Shown: piece after piece, positions 1 to 12,707 of the stretch
Numbering within the stretch: position 1 is the first letter of the stretch
How the letters are laid out: every line of letters starts with the position of its first letter
Origin: Blattamonas nauphoetae
Lineage: Eukaryota; Preaxostyla; Oxymonadida
Length of the DNA: 64,000 nucleotides
Direction: 5' to 3'
NCBI GenBank assembly: GCA_033064195.1
Contig: JARBJD010000018.1
Location: forward strand, 186,001-250,000
Notes under the pieces: generated by a model
What the model was told of the DNA's origin: nothing
Seen by the model: the letters and a program-made list of their open reading frames with translations, nothing else
Databases searched by the model: none
Translations under genes and position numbers: made by a program

Positions 1-3000
1 TGGGCGGAAGCATGGAATGATTGAAGTTGACTCGTCTTCGCTTTGGGTGTCAGAATGCACGGTGTTGTCAGAAGGGTCGCTGTCGCCATTTGGGATTTCG
101 GGAGGAGGAGGATGCAGCGGGTCGTCGATTTCGATTCTGTCGTCGAAGTACTCAGACTCGAATGAAAGAGTGATGTCGCTGCCTCCTTTGACAAGCCTCA
201 CTCTGCCGCCCAAACAGGACCCAACACATCAGGACATCTCGACGGACACTTTTGACACATCGATGAATGCTGTGCATGGGTCAGGAGTGTGTCTGTCCTC
301 GATGGATCTTGGTTTCGGAACAGGCCCGCTGTTTGACTTCGGATTGCACAATTCGCTTTATGATGCTGTCCCCTCAACGACAATCTCACTCACTCACTCC
401 TCGCTCCGAAACGTGTCCAGCGTCGCTCCCAAAACAACACGCCAACTATTCGCTCAGACTCGTCAGATTTTGGAGTCGTGTGTAGTGGAAGACAACACCA
501 ACCACTTTTCAGGAACAGCCACTGCGGATGTGAACATGTGCGGGTCATTCCTTGCCTCGAATTCGTCATTCGCAAAATGTTCATCAAATCTCGCTCCATC
601 CGACATCCATCCAACCTACACACTCTCCCATCGAACGGGAGAGGATACCATCACATTTCCAGACGACCAATTGACCGACGATATCAAAATTATTCGCTGC
701 ACGTTCAAAACCATGACAAGCCGGACGACAGCATCAGCCATCCACTTCACGAAGAAGATGGGAAGCTATCGGATTGAGGAGTGCTCATTCTTCGATTGCT
801 GTGGACAATCCCATTATTGTTCTGTTGTTGCCATCTCGTCCCCAGGATCCTCTCCTCCAATTACGTTCCTGTCGTGCGTGTTCGTTCGTTGCAATGCCTC
901 TCTTTCGTATGGCGCGGTCTATTTCGCTTCTCCTGGGCCGTGCATTGTTTCGGATTGTGTGTTCTTCCGAACCAAAGGAGCCTCTGGTGGATCGGCTCTC
1001 ACCATGCACAACGCTATCAATCAAACTCAGACTGTTGTGTCCAGCTCGATCTTCGAATGTTGTTGTTGTTCTTCCTCCGACAAGGCATCGACTCTTTACT
1101 TGATCTCCTGCGAGAATCTGCTCCTCTCCTCGCTCCGATTTGTGGACACTCAAGACGATGATGCATTCGATGTGTTCGGTTACTGGTGCAACTCCACTTT
1201 CAATGAGGATTCTGTGAAGAGCTGTCAGTCTTCCCGATCGTCCGGAAAGTGTAAGACACAGAAATCTGAAGGAATAACGTTTCAAGACGATTTGTTCACA
1301 ACCATAACTCAGGAGACGTTGGTAAAGTCGTTTGTGGGAAGGGAGAATAGGGATGGCACAGCAACATTCACAATCGAAGTTGGGGATGCAGTGACAGGAG
1401 AGATGGTTGTTGTGGTGGAGAATTTGGAGGGCACACGCTCCTCCTCTCCCCTACCCATCCCTCGCTCACTCACCTTCTCCTTCCCAACAGCCGCAACGAC
1501 AGCGTCATGCACAGTTGCTGTGGGAGACGATGAACTGATCCAGTCCCCACCGACTGAATACAAATTGAGAAGAGCTGCGATTGCTGACTGGCTTGTGCAG
1601 ACGCTGCAAGTGAAGTCCACCAAAGTCTCCTTCGGCGACAATTCGAAAACCAAGATCGCCATTTCACTCGATTGTGATGGGCTCATCCAACCTGGATACT
1701 CGATGCTGCTTAAGACAGGAAGCACCGAACGAAATCTCTCCCTCGCCGTTGGAAGTGATGGGAAGTCACTCACAGCGACTGGCCAAGTGTATCCATTCAA
1801 CAAGTCAGTTTTCAACTTTTCGTCAGATTGTGAGATTGTTGCTGTGAGGGACGAGTGGGGACGCCCTCTTGTTCTGACCGCTGATGTGACCTTCCGCACG
1901 CCTGACGAACCAGCAAGACTCACTAACATGCTGAACAGTGGATTGGATTCAACAGGGGAACATCTGATTGTACGAGTTCGAGGAAGACAGATGCCAGTCG
2001 GGACATACACCATCACATTGAATCCAGGGGGCGAGTCATCCGACGTTGTGTTTGGAGAATTGAAGGATGGAGAGACGAAAGAAGAACGCGATTCCGAACC
2101 CTTCCCAATCCGAATCTTTGGCGAGAACAAGAAGATCTCGTTCGACACGCAATACACGATCAGAAATGCATTCGACGCATCAGACTCTCCAATCATCGTG
2201 TCGCATTCGGAGACAAAACTGACGACGCCTTCTGAACCAGCGCGGCTCACAGCGATCACTGGAAAGGATTATTTGGATGATAAGAAAACGATTGAATTGA
2301 GTTGGGTGGGAAGAGTACTGAAAGATGGACCATACACAGTGACACTTTCAGTGAATGGATCATCGACGACGACAGCACTCACTCTTCCATTCGATTCTTC
2401 TGAATCAACATCGACGACGACAGAAACACTGTTCAAATCAGCATCGAATGGTCTGAAATACAGCACCACGTATGTTGTGACAGATGTGAGAGACAAATCG
2501 AATGAGAAAGTGTTCTTCAACTCTGGCATCACATTCACGACGATTGCTGAACCGACTCGTCTTCTCTCTGTTGCATCGCTTGTGGATGGTGCGGATCTGA
2601 ACACGACGACACTGACACTGACTGGCCATCTGCTGCCAGCCGGAAGTGCGACGCTGACAGTTGTTCTGTCGTCTGTTGTGGCTGGATCAGAAACAGACTC
2701 CGACAAGATTAATCTTGATGCGTCGTTCATTCGATCTGGAGATGTTTCGACAGGAACCGTGTTGATTTATCTGTACCCGACATCGAAGCTAGCATATGGT
2801 AAGACATACCGAATTGTGTCTCTGTCGTCAGCAGATTACATCGACACAACACTCACATTCACGACTCCTGGTGCACCTCCGAGAATCACTTCAATCAGCA
2901 AATTGACATACAACGAGGTGTTCACAGAAGTTACAGTTCATTTCGAAGGGATTGACATCTCAACTGTCCTGACTTGCACACTCACCTTCAAAGACATTGT

Positions 3001-6000
3001 CGACACTTCCAACACCAACTCTTTCGAAGTGAGTTTCAGGACAGATAAAACTGGAAGTGGCACACTCGAAATGTGGAATGCGGATGGGACTTCGAAGGTG
3101 AAGCAGGGGAAGACGTACGAAATCATTGGAGCTTCATCAGATGCAGATGCTTCGCTTGTGTTCAACAGTGGCATGCAATTCAAAGTGACTGATCCACTCG
3201 CTCGAATTGTGTCAGTCGGAACAGCCATCAATGGAGGAGATTTCAACACGACGACAATTCAGTTTGTTGGCGAGAACATGCCAAGCGGGACATATTTCGT
3301 GTCGATGACAGACACAGCGATTCCCAGTGACTCTGGTGAAACTGTGATTGCCAATGCAGAGATTTTGTTCACATCAGCGACAGAAGGAACGATGCTGATC
3401 AATCTTTATCCCACAGCCCAACTGATCTACGGACACACTTATTCGATCAAATCGTTCACAAAACCTGAGTCTGTCACAGAGAAAGTGATCAATCACGTGA
3501 CGACGTTGACGATGCCAACCGAACCGAGCCGATTGGAGGGAATGACACCAGTTCTGAGTGACGATGAGAAGAATGTGATTCTGATGTTTGAAGGAAGAGC
3601 GTTCGATTCTGGTGTGTACGAACTCACACTCCAACCTGGTGCCTCGAACAATGAGATTGTTGTTCCTCTCACTCGCAACGAAGATGGAACGCTTTCTTGC
3701 TCAATCTCCACTGAAGAGACAGACCTACACATGTTGTCTTTGGTGCCGTTTACACGATTTCGCAAATCACGAAAGACTCGGCCCCAATCATCATCAATCC
3801 AAAAGCGAAGCAATTCACTGTCCCGTTTTCACCACTCCTCAAGTACATCTCGTTCGAGTTCACAAACTCACCTTGCACATCCTTCAAACTGGTTTTGACA
3901 GCTGAACACGTTAACATCGACCGCACTTACGTTCTGAGATTGACATCTGGGGAGTCATTCCCTGTGACATTCTCGACGTCAGAGAAAGGAGAAACAGATT
4001 CACATCGGATTGGTTTTAGTGATTCTCTCGACTTTGGAACTGAATACACAATCGCTGAACTGAGAGGAGAATCAAGTGATTATCCAATGAGGAAGCAAGT
4101 GAACACATTCACCACGTTGCCTAAACCAGCCTCCATCACATTGTTTGTTGATCATTCGTCGCCTTCTGATGATCTGATGTGTGGTGACCAAGCCAATCCT
4201 TGTGCATCGATTTGGAAAGCATGGTCCATCGCTGATGATCTCAGACACGACATTGTCACAATCAGAGTTCTGAAAGAGACGAAAGAAACTGAACCATTTG
4301 TGATTCAGAGTGATGTCTCCGTGTTGATCGAGAACGGGAAGAACGTGAATGGCATCATCCGAATCCCTGTCTCGGCGACACATCCAGATGGTTCTGGTCT
4401 GATCACAGTGAACGAAGGCACTTTGGAGCTGAAGAAAGTTGAGGTTGCTGTTGAAACGGCTTCGGAGTCGTTTGTGTTCCTGTGTGGAGTGAATTCGACG
4501 ATTGTTTTGGAGAATTGTGTGATCGATGGAGTGAACATTCCTGTTCCAAACTCCGACACGCTGTCAATCTGCGAGTGGACGAGTGGAGTGATTCAACTTG
4601 ACAACTGTTCAACGACGATCGACTGGTCGAAGTTCCATGAACTGCCTCAAGGCGCGCTGAACATGAAGGGAGGAACAATCACGATCGATTCGTCAGTCTT
4701 CCGCGACAACACACCAAATCATGAAATGTTCCCGTCAGCTCGACGAAACATTGTGTGTTCGGGTGAGAGAGAAGTCAGGATTGGAACACTGAGCAGTGGA
4801 GATGGAACACATGACACACCTTCAGCGTGGATGTCTCTCGGATATTGCCAGCTGAAGTCGAAAAGTGTGGATGAAACGAAACTGTTGTTCATCCCGACAT
4901 TGGACTCGAACAAGACGACATCGACGTTCACCAATCAGACATATGATGTGTCTTTCTTTGGATCAGTTCTGATGCCGTGTGGGTTGGGATTGGAGGTGGT
5001 GGAGTGGGACGAAAAGGAGAAAGTGGAGAAGAGATCGACGACGATCGAGTTGGCTGGTCTGAATTCTTCAGAATGGAGTGAGACTTCAGTGAATCTGAAA
5101 TTGAATCGGTCGTCCATCAAAGACATCGACCACTCACTCGAAATCCGTGCCCGACTCGCCTTTGGTCTGAATCAGAGCACTGCCAACCACATTCTTCTGA
5201 AAATCAGCGATGCGACAGCGAAGAAGGCGCAGACACTGGAACGAACCAAGAAAACACTTTTTTGGCTGATTCCAGTGATCGCTTCTGTAGTCGTCCTCTT
5301 CCTCGTTCTGATCATCGTGATGATCTGTCGAAGAAGGAGACAACAGAAAAGCGACAAAGAAAATTTGGTGAACCAAGAGCTGGATCCACAGGATCCAATC
5401 GACGTTGAAAAACAGGACGAACAAGAAGCAAGGATTGTTGAACTGAATGCCGATCACACAGACAACATGCTGCATCTCAATGTCCCAACGACAATCAGAT
5501 CAAACGATGTGCCTCAAGCAGCCTTCCTTCACGCCACGCACAGCCAGAACACAAGCGGAAGAGGTCTGGGTGAAACGAGGATGGGATTGAGGTGTGGGGA
5601 GGAGCTGGTTGAGGTGCCTGTGAATGTGAACGACACACTTTACAACAGACTGCACAAGGGAGGCCAACCACTCGACACACCACTCGTGTTTCGAATGATC
5701 ACACAGGGACTCGCTCAGATTGCGAAACACAACCCGAGAATGCCAATTCTGACGAATCTGTCGCCGCTGTGGGTGTATCTCGATGAGCAAGACATGCCAA
5801 TCTTTCAAAACAAAGACGATCGAGTCACAACTCAAACCAACATTCCAGAAAGCTCGTTCTTTCCAGGATCAAAACACAAAACGGTGAATCAAACTCAATC
5901 TGCAACCAATCCATCAATTCACTCACAATCGCTAAATGATCAATCTTCGACTCGACACAGTGATGGACAGCGCTGGATGGCACCCGAAGTGGCCGACAAG

Positions 6001-6303
6001 AAAGGTGAGATCGACACCAACAAAGCAGCAGTTTTTAGTCTTGGCCTGATCTTGTGGGAAATGGAGACTGGTCTTGTGCCCTTCGGGGAAGTCGATGCAG
6101 TGAACGCTCAGCGACAGCTGGGGACGGGATCGCTGCCGCTGATGAACTCGTGGACGAACGAGTCGAAGACTGAACTTGTTCGAAGATGTCTGAATTTAGA
6201 TCCGAAGGAGCGTCCGACACTGGACGAGATTTCGTCGCTTCTGGAATCGGATGAGGAGTTGGGGAAGCCAGCGATTGACAAGCAGCACGTGGAAGAGAGT
6301 TAG
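1..6303 (+). CDS. Beta-helix / Ig-like repeat receptor pseudokinase, 5' partial, one frameshift
   Basis: The frame is open to the window edge, so the start lies upstream. About the first 420 residues are Ser/Thr/Cys-rich with repeated short turns of the right-handed beta-helix kind (ECSFFDCC, SCVFVRC, SSIFECC). Six or seven modules of about 100 residues follow, each opening with a Pro-x-Arg-Leu/Ile motif (EPARL, EPTRL, APPRI, EPSRL) and containing a GxYTVTL-like strand; they look like Ig/fibronectin folds. A frame change of one or two bases lies near 3720-3735; the second frame then runs to the TGA-free end at 6303. A membrane helix (about 5263-5325, LIPVIASVVVLFLVLIIVM) precedes an RRRR stop-transfer and a kinase-like C-terminal part. 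That part keeps RWMAPEV, the F-helix region (AAVFSLGLILWE) and the final Arg (KERPT), but HRDLKPEN is replaced by LTNLSPLWV and no DFG is seen. Likely a surface protein with a non-catalytic cytoplasmic domain. The frameshift may be a real lesion or a base-calling error. Confidence 0.85.
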
Positions 6304-7525
6304 AAAGAGAGGAACAGACATGTCTTGATTTGGGATGGGTGGACACTGGAACACGTCACCGTCTGATGCCTCCATTTTCATTCTTATGATATCTTCAAGA
6401 GCTACTTCATGCTCGACACATCTTCTTCAGTTTTCTCCCGCATCCGACTCTCTTCGTTTTTCACCGCATTCTCATTGTCCTCTCTTCTCGACTCTTCTGT
6501 TCGTCGGAGGACTCCGGATTCCGTTCTCGACACGTCCAATCATCCTTTATCCACGTCATTCTTGCATCTTCGACAACATTCCCAAGTCAATCCTTTTGTC
6601 CGCCTCTTCCTTCGTTCATCTTCTTTTGGACACTCTTTGTTCTGCTCGCACTATCTCTCAGAATCACTGCCTTTTGTTGTTTTCGACACATTGTGCTGCA
6701 CAATTCGGAATCATTTTCCTTTCTCATCAAACGAACACTTCACTACATCTTCCACAGTTCGCATCTCTTCACGCATTCTCATGTCAGTTCATTGTGCCGC
6801 AACCGTTGAGCAAAAGTGATCAGAATTCGATTGAATGAATGAAATCACATTCATCAATCGGATAAGTTGAAGTGAACGATGAAAATTGAAGAGATCCATT
6901 CACATCCCTCTACAGAAATTGTTGGAGTTGACATCGAAATTCATGAATAATTTATGTTCTGGGTTGGCTGGTGAATGTGAATTCCGAGAGTGATTCAAAG
7001 AGGCACCGTAAGATGTTTTCGAACGAGAAAGTCCGTTTTCCATTCATGAAAAGGAGGAGGATCATCCCATTTCGTGTCACCAACTGATTCTGAACAAACA
7101 AGGTGCACAAAACATGAATTGTTCCGTGAAATGAAACAAACAAGAATCGAATCAAATGAATCATCCTTGACAACGAGTCAGTTCGATATATTCGCTGAGA
7201 ACTGGTCGAGCAAAAACTTGCCAAAAATATAGTCCAAACATCTCTTGGGATGTGCAACTATATCCACGGAGAGGAAAGGCTAAACAGTATCGTGAGAGAG
7301 TTGTCGAAAAAGAGAGCGCGGATTGAACAGAAACACTGGGAAGAAGAAGAGAGAGGAAACTGCGAAGAGTATCACGTGAAAGAGACCAAAACATCAGAAC
7401 ACACCTCAGACAGATCTTTTGTGGCTGTGGAAGGGTGGAAATGTGGAGGGGAGTCCATTTCGACGAGATAAACGAGACGGATTTCTGAGATGCTCCAAAA
7501 GTCGAGATTTGGAAAGATAATCTGG
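6304..7525. other. Intergenic stretch, pyrimidine-rich on the + strand
   Basis: No convincing gene is seen. 6400-6800 is strongly C/T-rich on the + strand, which gives long but repetitive Ser/Phe/Leu frames in two phases. The complement of 7161-7525 could hold spliced 3' exons of the neighbouring ARM-like gene: GT-AG candidates occur there, but the exon ends are not certain. Confidence 0.4.
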
Positions 7526-8833
7526 TCACAATGTGCCGTTCAGGGACGCAAGGAATTGTTTGGAGAGAGGACGGTTGACGAGGTGACCGTTAAAGACAGC
7601 CGCGTTGAGATCGACGAAGCCAAAAGAGCAAATCATTTTTGGGCGATTGGAAGGAGTGCAGAGAGTTTGTTCGTCGGCTCCAGCAATCGGGGCATTCGTG
7701 CCATCGCAGAAGAGTCCGCAGAAACGAGTGTGGGGCCATTCGAGAGAGGCGGCATTGTCATCACTGTCTTCTTCGTCATCGTCCTCAGTGCATTCTACAT
7801 TCGATCCCAGCATTTGCATGTCACAGCGGCAATCTGAGACAATGTGGTTGCCCCATTTCCCCCTCCTGTCGCTCTCCAACAGCTGCTCCAGCGTGTCCAA
7901 GAATCCTTCCGAAAACAGAGCTTTGAGCATCACTTTCCCAGATTTGACCACTTCTGGGCCGTGAACCTCCCACAATTTCATCGATTCGTGGATGTCTTTG
8001 AGAATATCGCAGAGGGGATTGTTGTGCTCGAGGAGAGAGACACAACTTGAGAATGCCATCGCAATCGGAGATGCGAGGACATGTTCCAATGTTGGGTGAT
8101 GAAATGGGCTGATATAGAGGAGTGCGTACAACAGATCCATGAAAGAGTCCAACAAGAGTCCATGGAGTAGGTAGCGATTTGAGATCAGAAATGTCACAAA
8201 ATGAGAGGAAGGAATCACGACCTTCTGATGGATCATTTCACGATGGTGATATTTGTCGACGGCTGCAGTGATCCCAAGTTTGATGAGGTGATAAGGAAAC
8301 GCGAGGTGTGCTAAAGGAAGTAGAATTCTGATGAGGTAGTCGATTCTATCTTCATTTCCTGCGATGGGCTGTGTGGAAGGCTGAACAATCGTTAGAACTT
8401 TGGGAATGAAATCTGAATTCACCAGTTGACGTTTAACAGCAAACGATGAATTGAACACTGTGTGGGAGAGGACCAGCAAAGTCCCTTCCATCAGAGTCAA
8501 GTGGGGAGACGACAACAGAGTTAGAATGCTCTCAATAAAGCCAAAAGGTGATCCAGCTGAAGAGGGATCGAGGATGGTCACGAGTTGATCGGCATTTTCT
8601 TTGTGGTGACACTCTTTGGCGAGGTTCTTCAGAAATTGGGCAGCGTTATCTTGAAGGGTATCGTCAAAGGGGTATTCAGCTTTCACAAGGGCAACAAGTG
8701 AACAGTAGATTGTCAATTGTTCTTCAAACAACAATTCTGAGCTCGAATTGAATGTGAGGAAAGGCTCAGGCTCTGGGACGAGGACCTGATCGGAATCGGT
8801 GGGATGAGATTGTAGCAAAGGATCGTCTTCCAT
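7526..8833 (-). CDS. ARM/HEAT-like helical protein with acidic insert
   Basis: An uninterrupted 435-residue frame starts at MEDDPLLQSHPTDSDQ. The body is a run of amphipathic helices rich in Leu (FLKNLAKECHHKEN, ILTLLSSPHLTLMEGTLLVLSH, LLYALLYISPFHHPTLEHVL), the usual look of an armadillo-type solenoid. An acidic stretch (TEDDDEEDSDDN) lies near residue 350. No catalytic motif is visible, so a scaffold role is inferred only from the fold type. The last residues (QFLASLNGTL) are followed by a GT-beginning sequence and by further GT-AG pairs in 7161-7525, so the true 3' end may lie further on through short introns. The style matches the truncated gene at 41098-42590, but I see no close sequence identity. 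Flanking spacers carry no clear promoter. Confidence 0.75.
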   Translation of the reverse strand: MEDDPLLQSHPTDSDQVLVPEPEPFLTFNSSSELLFEEQLTIYCSLVALVKAEYPFDDTLQDNAAQFLKNLAKECHHKENADQLVTILDPSSAGSPFGFIESILTLLSSPHLTLMEGTLLVLSHTVFNSSFAVKRQLVNSDFIPKVLTIVQPSTQPIAGNEDRIDYLIRILLPLAHLAFPYHLIKLGITAAVDKYHHREMIHQKVVIPSSHFVTFLISNRYLLHGLLLDSFMDLLYALLYISPFHHPTLEHVLASPIAMAFSSCVSLLEHNNPLCDILKDIHESMKLWEVHGPEVVKSGKVMLKALFSEGFLDTLEQLLESDRRGKWGNHIVSDCRCDMQMLGSNVECTEDDDEEDSDDNAASLEWPHTRFCGLFCDGTNAPIAGADEQTLCTPSNRPKMICSFGFVDLNAAVFNGHLVNRPLSKQFLASLNGTL

Positions 8834-8998
8834 GGAGAGAAGGTGATGATATGAATGAAAACTTGTTGGGCTCGATCAGAATCAGACCTTTTTCTATCGA
8901 AACAAATATACTCTATGAGTGAACCTATGAATGCCCCGCCTGGATGTATGTTTCATTTCTCGAATCACTTGAAATGATATTATCATTCTTTTCTGGTA

Positions 8999-9270
8999 GA
9001 TGGATTTGTTCGTCACATCAGCGATGGAGGGTTTGGGACAGTGATTGAAGTGTCGGAAAACTCAACAGGAGAGCATTTTGCTTGGCCTGTTAAGCTGTGT
9101 CCAGTCGAGGTGGGATTGTCCAGTCCAATGTCCAGTCTCCTATTTGGGCGATGAGAGATCTGACCCATGATATTGGTTATTTGGCTCCGAACATATTTTC
9201 TCCGCAGGGATTGTTAAATGAACGATTTGTCGTTGTGTACATGAAATGCACCCCAAATAAAACCAATTGA
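8999..9270 (+). pseudogene. Protein kinase N-lobe relic
   Basis: The first frame reads VDGFVRHISDGGFGTVIEVS, a good glycine-rich loop (G-G-F-G-T-V), followed within about 20 residues by a VAIK-like strand (FAWPVKLC) that keeps the Lys. A second piece around 9150-9250 reads like the rest of the N-lobe up to the hinge (NERFVVVYMKC). Between them lies a short stretch with the GTCCAGTC motif that also clusters near 10.7-11.0 kb. There is no C-lobe, HRD or DFG downstream, so this is a truncated copy of a host kinase. Confidence 0.55.
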
Positions 9271-10690
9271 AAGAAAAAGATATTTCAGTTTACAACTTTG
9301 CGAGGATCTGTACTGTTGATGTGAGATCTCGTATTCTTGCTGATATCTTGTTAGTTGGGCCGATATGTTCCTTTCCTCCCATGAATATAAAAACGCCGCT
9401 GCAGTTTATTCATTCTTATCTTTGTTGTGAACGACGTGCTGGGCAGCCACAATCGTAACATGTGCAATGAGGAGTGATGCAGATAACCAACACGGGGAAA
9501 GAACTGGAATGAGAGAGAAGAAAATGAATGAGGCATGCGGAATGACAAACAAGAGAAATGTGGACATCCGGAGGTGTCAACAACAATCTCGTTCAAAAAG
9601 ACATACTGACCCGACCATCAACCACAGAGGTGAAGAGAATCATCATCGACACTGAGTTTCCCGAAGTTAGAAGAGTTGTGCCGCAGTAACCCAACTCCTT
9701 GGAGAAATAGTTCGATGAGTCACAGACAGCCTTTTTGATTCCGCCAAGACAGTTACGCGGTACTTCTCTGATGAATTGGTTCGAGCACACACAGCGTTGA
9801 TACTTGTGGAGATGAGGGCTTGGGTGTGGTTGAGAGTGGAGCTAAACATGATACCAAGAATCATCACAATTGCTGTGAATATCCGTCAAGGTATCCAGAA
9901 TACAAATTCTTGCATTTGACTGCAATTCTTTGGAAATATGCGGATGATTCCAAACAGGAGCAGAGGCGTGTCCAGAACACAATCAATGGTGATCGAGCAG
10001 GTCAGCGCTCACCAATGCGTTTGGACAAATATATCTGGAAGATGAGGAAAAACATGAAAGAGAACATACTGTAGAGGATGAATCTGTGCATACGAGCAGT
10101 AGAGATTCATATTCCAATGAAAAAGAACTCATTCCCCCACATTGTGAGGAGTCATCATGCAATGAATCTCAGTTGCTATGAGAAGAGAAGAATTGAAAGA
10201 ATGAGCAGAAGAAGCAAACAAACATTGATTAAGACAACAGGGAAGATATAAATGATCACACAGATCATCCCAACGATTGACATAGCCGCAGAAGCGACCT
10301 GAATACAGAGAATATCGGATTCCACATCATAAATTGAAGAAACTCAAGTAAGTTGATCTCACCAGTGAAAAAGTCACGTATCATCGAGGCAGAACTTTGA
10401 GGAAAGGATGCGAAACGAAGGCTGGAACAGAAAGGAATAAAAGAAGAATTTAGAATGAGAAATTCACACATTTGAGTTCAAGCATAGAGATTCGATGGTG
10501 ATATCAATCGTGGGGTGAGAGATGTTGTGTCTGGGGAAGAATGAATGAATTCTAGATCTGTTGACTTTGCGTCGCGATTTATGACCCCACGGTATTTCAA
10601 ACCCGAGACGAAGTCGCCTAGTATTCAAAAAAAGTGAGAGAGACATGTGAACATCAAACCGTAATTGAGATGAGGATGTAACTCAATCCC
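9271..10690. other. Intergenic stretch with no recognised gene
   Basis: Only short frames with unremarkable composition are present in either strand. I see no RNA gene or clear terminal repeats here. It is probably decayed duplicate material between gene relics. Confidence 0.4.
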
Positions 10691-10692
10691 TT

Positions 10693-11045
10693 AATAGGTG
10701 TCGATTGGACAGTCCAGGACTGGACAGTCCAATGGACTGTCCAATTTTGCCGACTCGTCAAAACCTCAATAAACGGGATGCACTAATTGTGTAGACTTCA
10801 GAAAAAAAATTTCAGCGAAATGTCCAGTCACGTCCAATGACGTCCAATGGTGGGTGGATCAAGTCGAGATTCACACTTGGCTAAATATGATCAAATTATC
10901 TCCATTTCGCTATTTCTTAAGTGATTATTGTCATTTCTTTGTGAAAATGATTGAATGAGTGAATTGAGGATGAGAGAAGCAAGTCTAAAAATGAATGTCC
11001 AATAGAGGTCGATTGTCCAGTCCAACATTGGCAACGTCCAATCCA
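10693..11045. repeat. Clustered GTCCAGTC / GTCCAATG motif with a 12-bp inverted repeat
   Basis: The words TGTCCAGTC, GTCCAATG and their complements recur about ten times in 350 bases. The left end holds ATTGGACAGTCC and, after a short gap, its exact complement GGACTGTCCAAT, so a hairpin can form. The same words recur at 9098-9150 inside the kinase relic. The cluster stops just before the 3' intron end that opens the broken HEAT-like copy at 11052, so it may mark an insertion or breakpoint. Confidence 0.5.
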
Positions 11046-11051
11046 ATTAAC

Positions 11052-12088
11052 ATGCCAAATTTCAGGTTGATTCCGAGATTATTCATGATTTCATTCTCTT
11101 TGTGAAAGAAAGACTCCCAACGATTCTCACAAGCATTTCAAACATCGACAATCTCATCGCTTCTCTTCGCTCCGACTCTTCTCCAACCACTCCATCGGTT
11201 TCTAGAATTCACCTACAAATGATTGATTCCCTCACACTCCTTTGCGATGACTACAAAAAGTTTGTAAGCCGCTCGTGGGATTTCTTCGTCGGTCTGACTT
11301 ACAAAATTGCAGAACCGCACAAGTCCACCTTCCAAACAGTCATAATTGACGACCCATCCTTCCCTGACCTCATTCTCAACTGTCTCAAGCTCATCCACAC
11401 AGAAATCAGACAACACACGATTGCAGCCATCCATAACATAGTCATTGTTTATCCATCGATGAAAGAACAGTTCATGAAAGTGAATCTCGTTGGTCGGATG
11501 TTTAAAACAGTCGATTTCGTTTCTCTTCCTCTCTCGGAGTCCAACACTCTTCTCGAGCTCACCAAATTTATATCGAACATGTTTCTTCCGATTGGAGGGA
11601 ATACAGAAGCACGCTTCGAACAATATCCTCTCATTCGTATTTCTGTGTTCGAGCCAGCCAAACAATTCATCATCTTCATGTTCAACAATTCGGACAAACT
11701 CATTCTGAATGAAGAAGACAAAGCTCTGCTCGAGACTGTTCTCTGTTGGGTCCATCGGAGCATCAAAAACTTGGAACTTCGATCGGACGAACACGGCACC
11801 GACTTTGTGTCAGAACTTGTGAAATGGGAGATCCGAACGATGGTCGAGATGGAGAACGAAAACCATTTTACGATTCGTTTCCAGAGCATGTTGAACAGAA
11901 CATGGGAATGGAATCAAAACAAACGAGAGCGGCAGAAGAGACGAGAAGTGCTGTTGAGAGAAGAAGGGTGGGACGATGCGTTCGAACAGCGAGTGGTGGG
12001 GATCGAGATGGGCACCAATCAGGACATCCAAAGTGTTGCGAGACCATTCAGGATCGAGATGGCATTGAATGCGGACGAGCTCAGATAA
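11052..12088 (+). pseudogene. HEAT-like family, 5'-truncated copy
   Basis: Homology to the full-length family members begins exactly at a 3' splice site: AAATTTCAG followed by GTTGATTCC, the start of the last exon in genes 1-4. The frame then runs unbroken to the family's usual C-terminus (RREVLLREEGWDDAFEQRVV, ending ALNADELR). All exons that encode the N-terminal half are missing, and the sequence immediately 5' is unrelated repeat DNA. The retained exon is intact, so the truncation could be fairly young, but nothing shows that it is expressed. Confidence 0.8.
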
Positions 12089-12707
12089 ATGTTGGTCGTC
12101 AATCGAGCAGCAATCAACAACAGACACGGTCTCTTCATTTGTCACGTGGCTGACATCGCAACGTCCGACCATTTTGGAGCAAAGATTGGCACCATTGCGA
12201 CTCGCCACTGAACCTGATTATCCACCGAACAGCCCTGCAAGGTCATTTCGTCGCTCACAGAGACAAGACGAGAACGCGAATTCTTCGACGGAGCAAGAAG
12301 GATGCTCGACTCTGTGTTTGTGCGGAGTGTGGAATTGGAATTGATACGGCTGGTGAGATTGGCATCACAGAACGACAACTCAGATTGATGTTGACTGAGA
12401 TGGGATCAGAGACGAGCGGATTGTGTTGCCTTCCCTCGTAGCTTAGAACATAATCACGGTTTTTGGATACAGGCTGGGCACAACGTGTCATGTTCTGGTC
12501 GTCGACATCTCCGGAAGCAGGAACGGGAATGATGCGATGACCATCGAAGAGGATTGAACTTGTAAACGGCCGTTTGACTCCCAATCGTTATCCTTCCGAA
12601 ACAACGAACTTCAACGAGTGATCGGAACGAGCGAGATACATGTTGGATTGACGTGATGATGAAAACAAAGCTGAACTCAACCGTTGCATCTGTGAGAGCC
12701 ACTTTCA
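12089..12707. other. Spacer between two HEAT-like copies
   Basis: Only short overlapping frames in both strands are seen; none resembles a known family. It lies where other copies have a duplicated 3' flank, but I cannot align it by eye. Confidence 0.35.

Noticed and set aside
6400-6838. Two overlapping + frames of 136-167 codons as a gene
   Set aside because: The tract is C/T-rich, which by itself gives Ser/Phe/Leu/Pro frames in several phases; no domain, splice structure or conserved start is seen.
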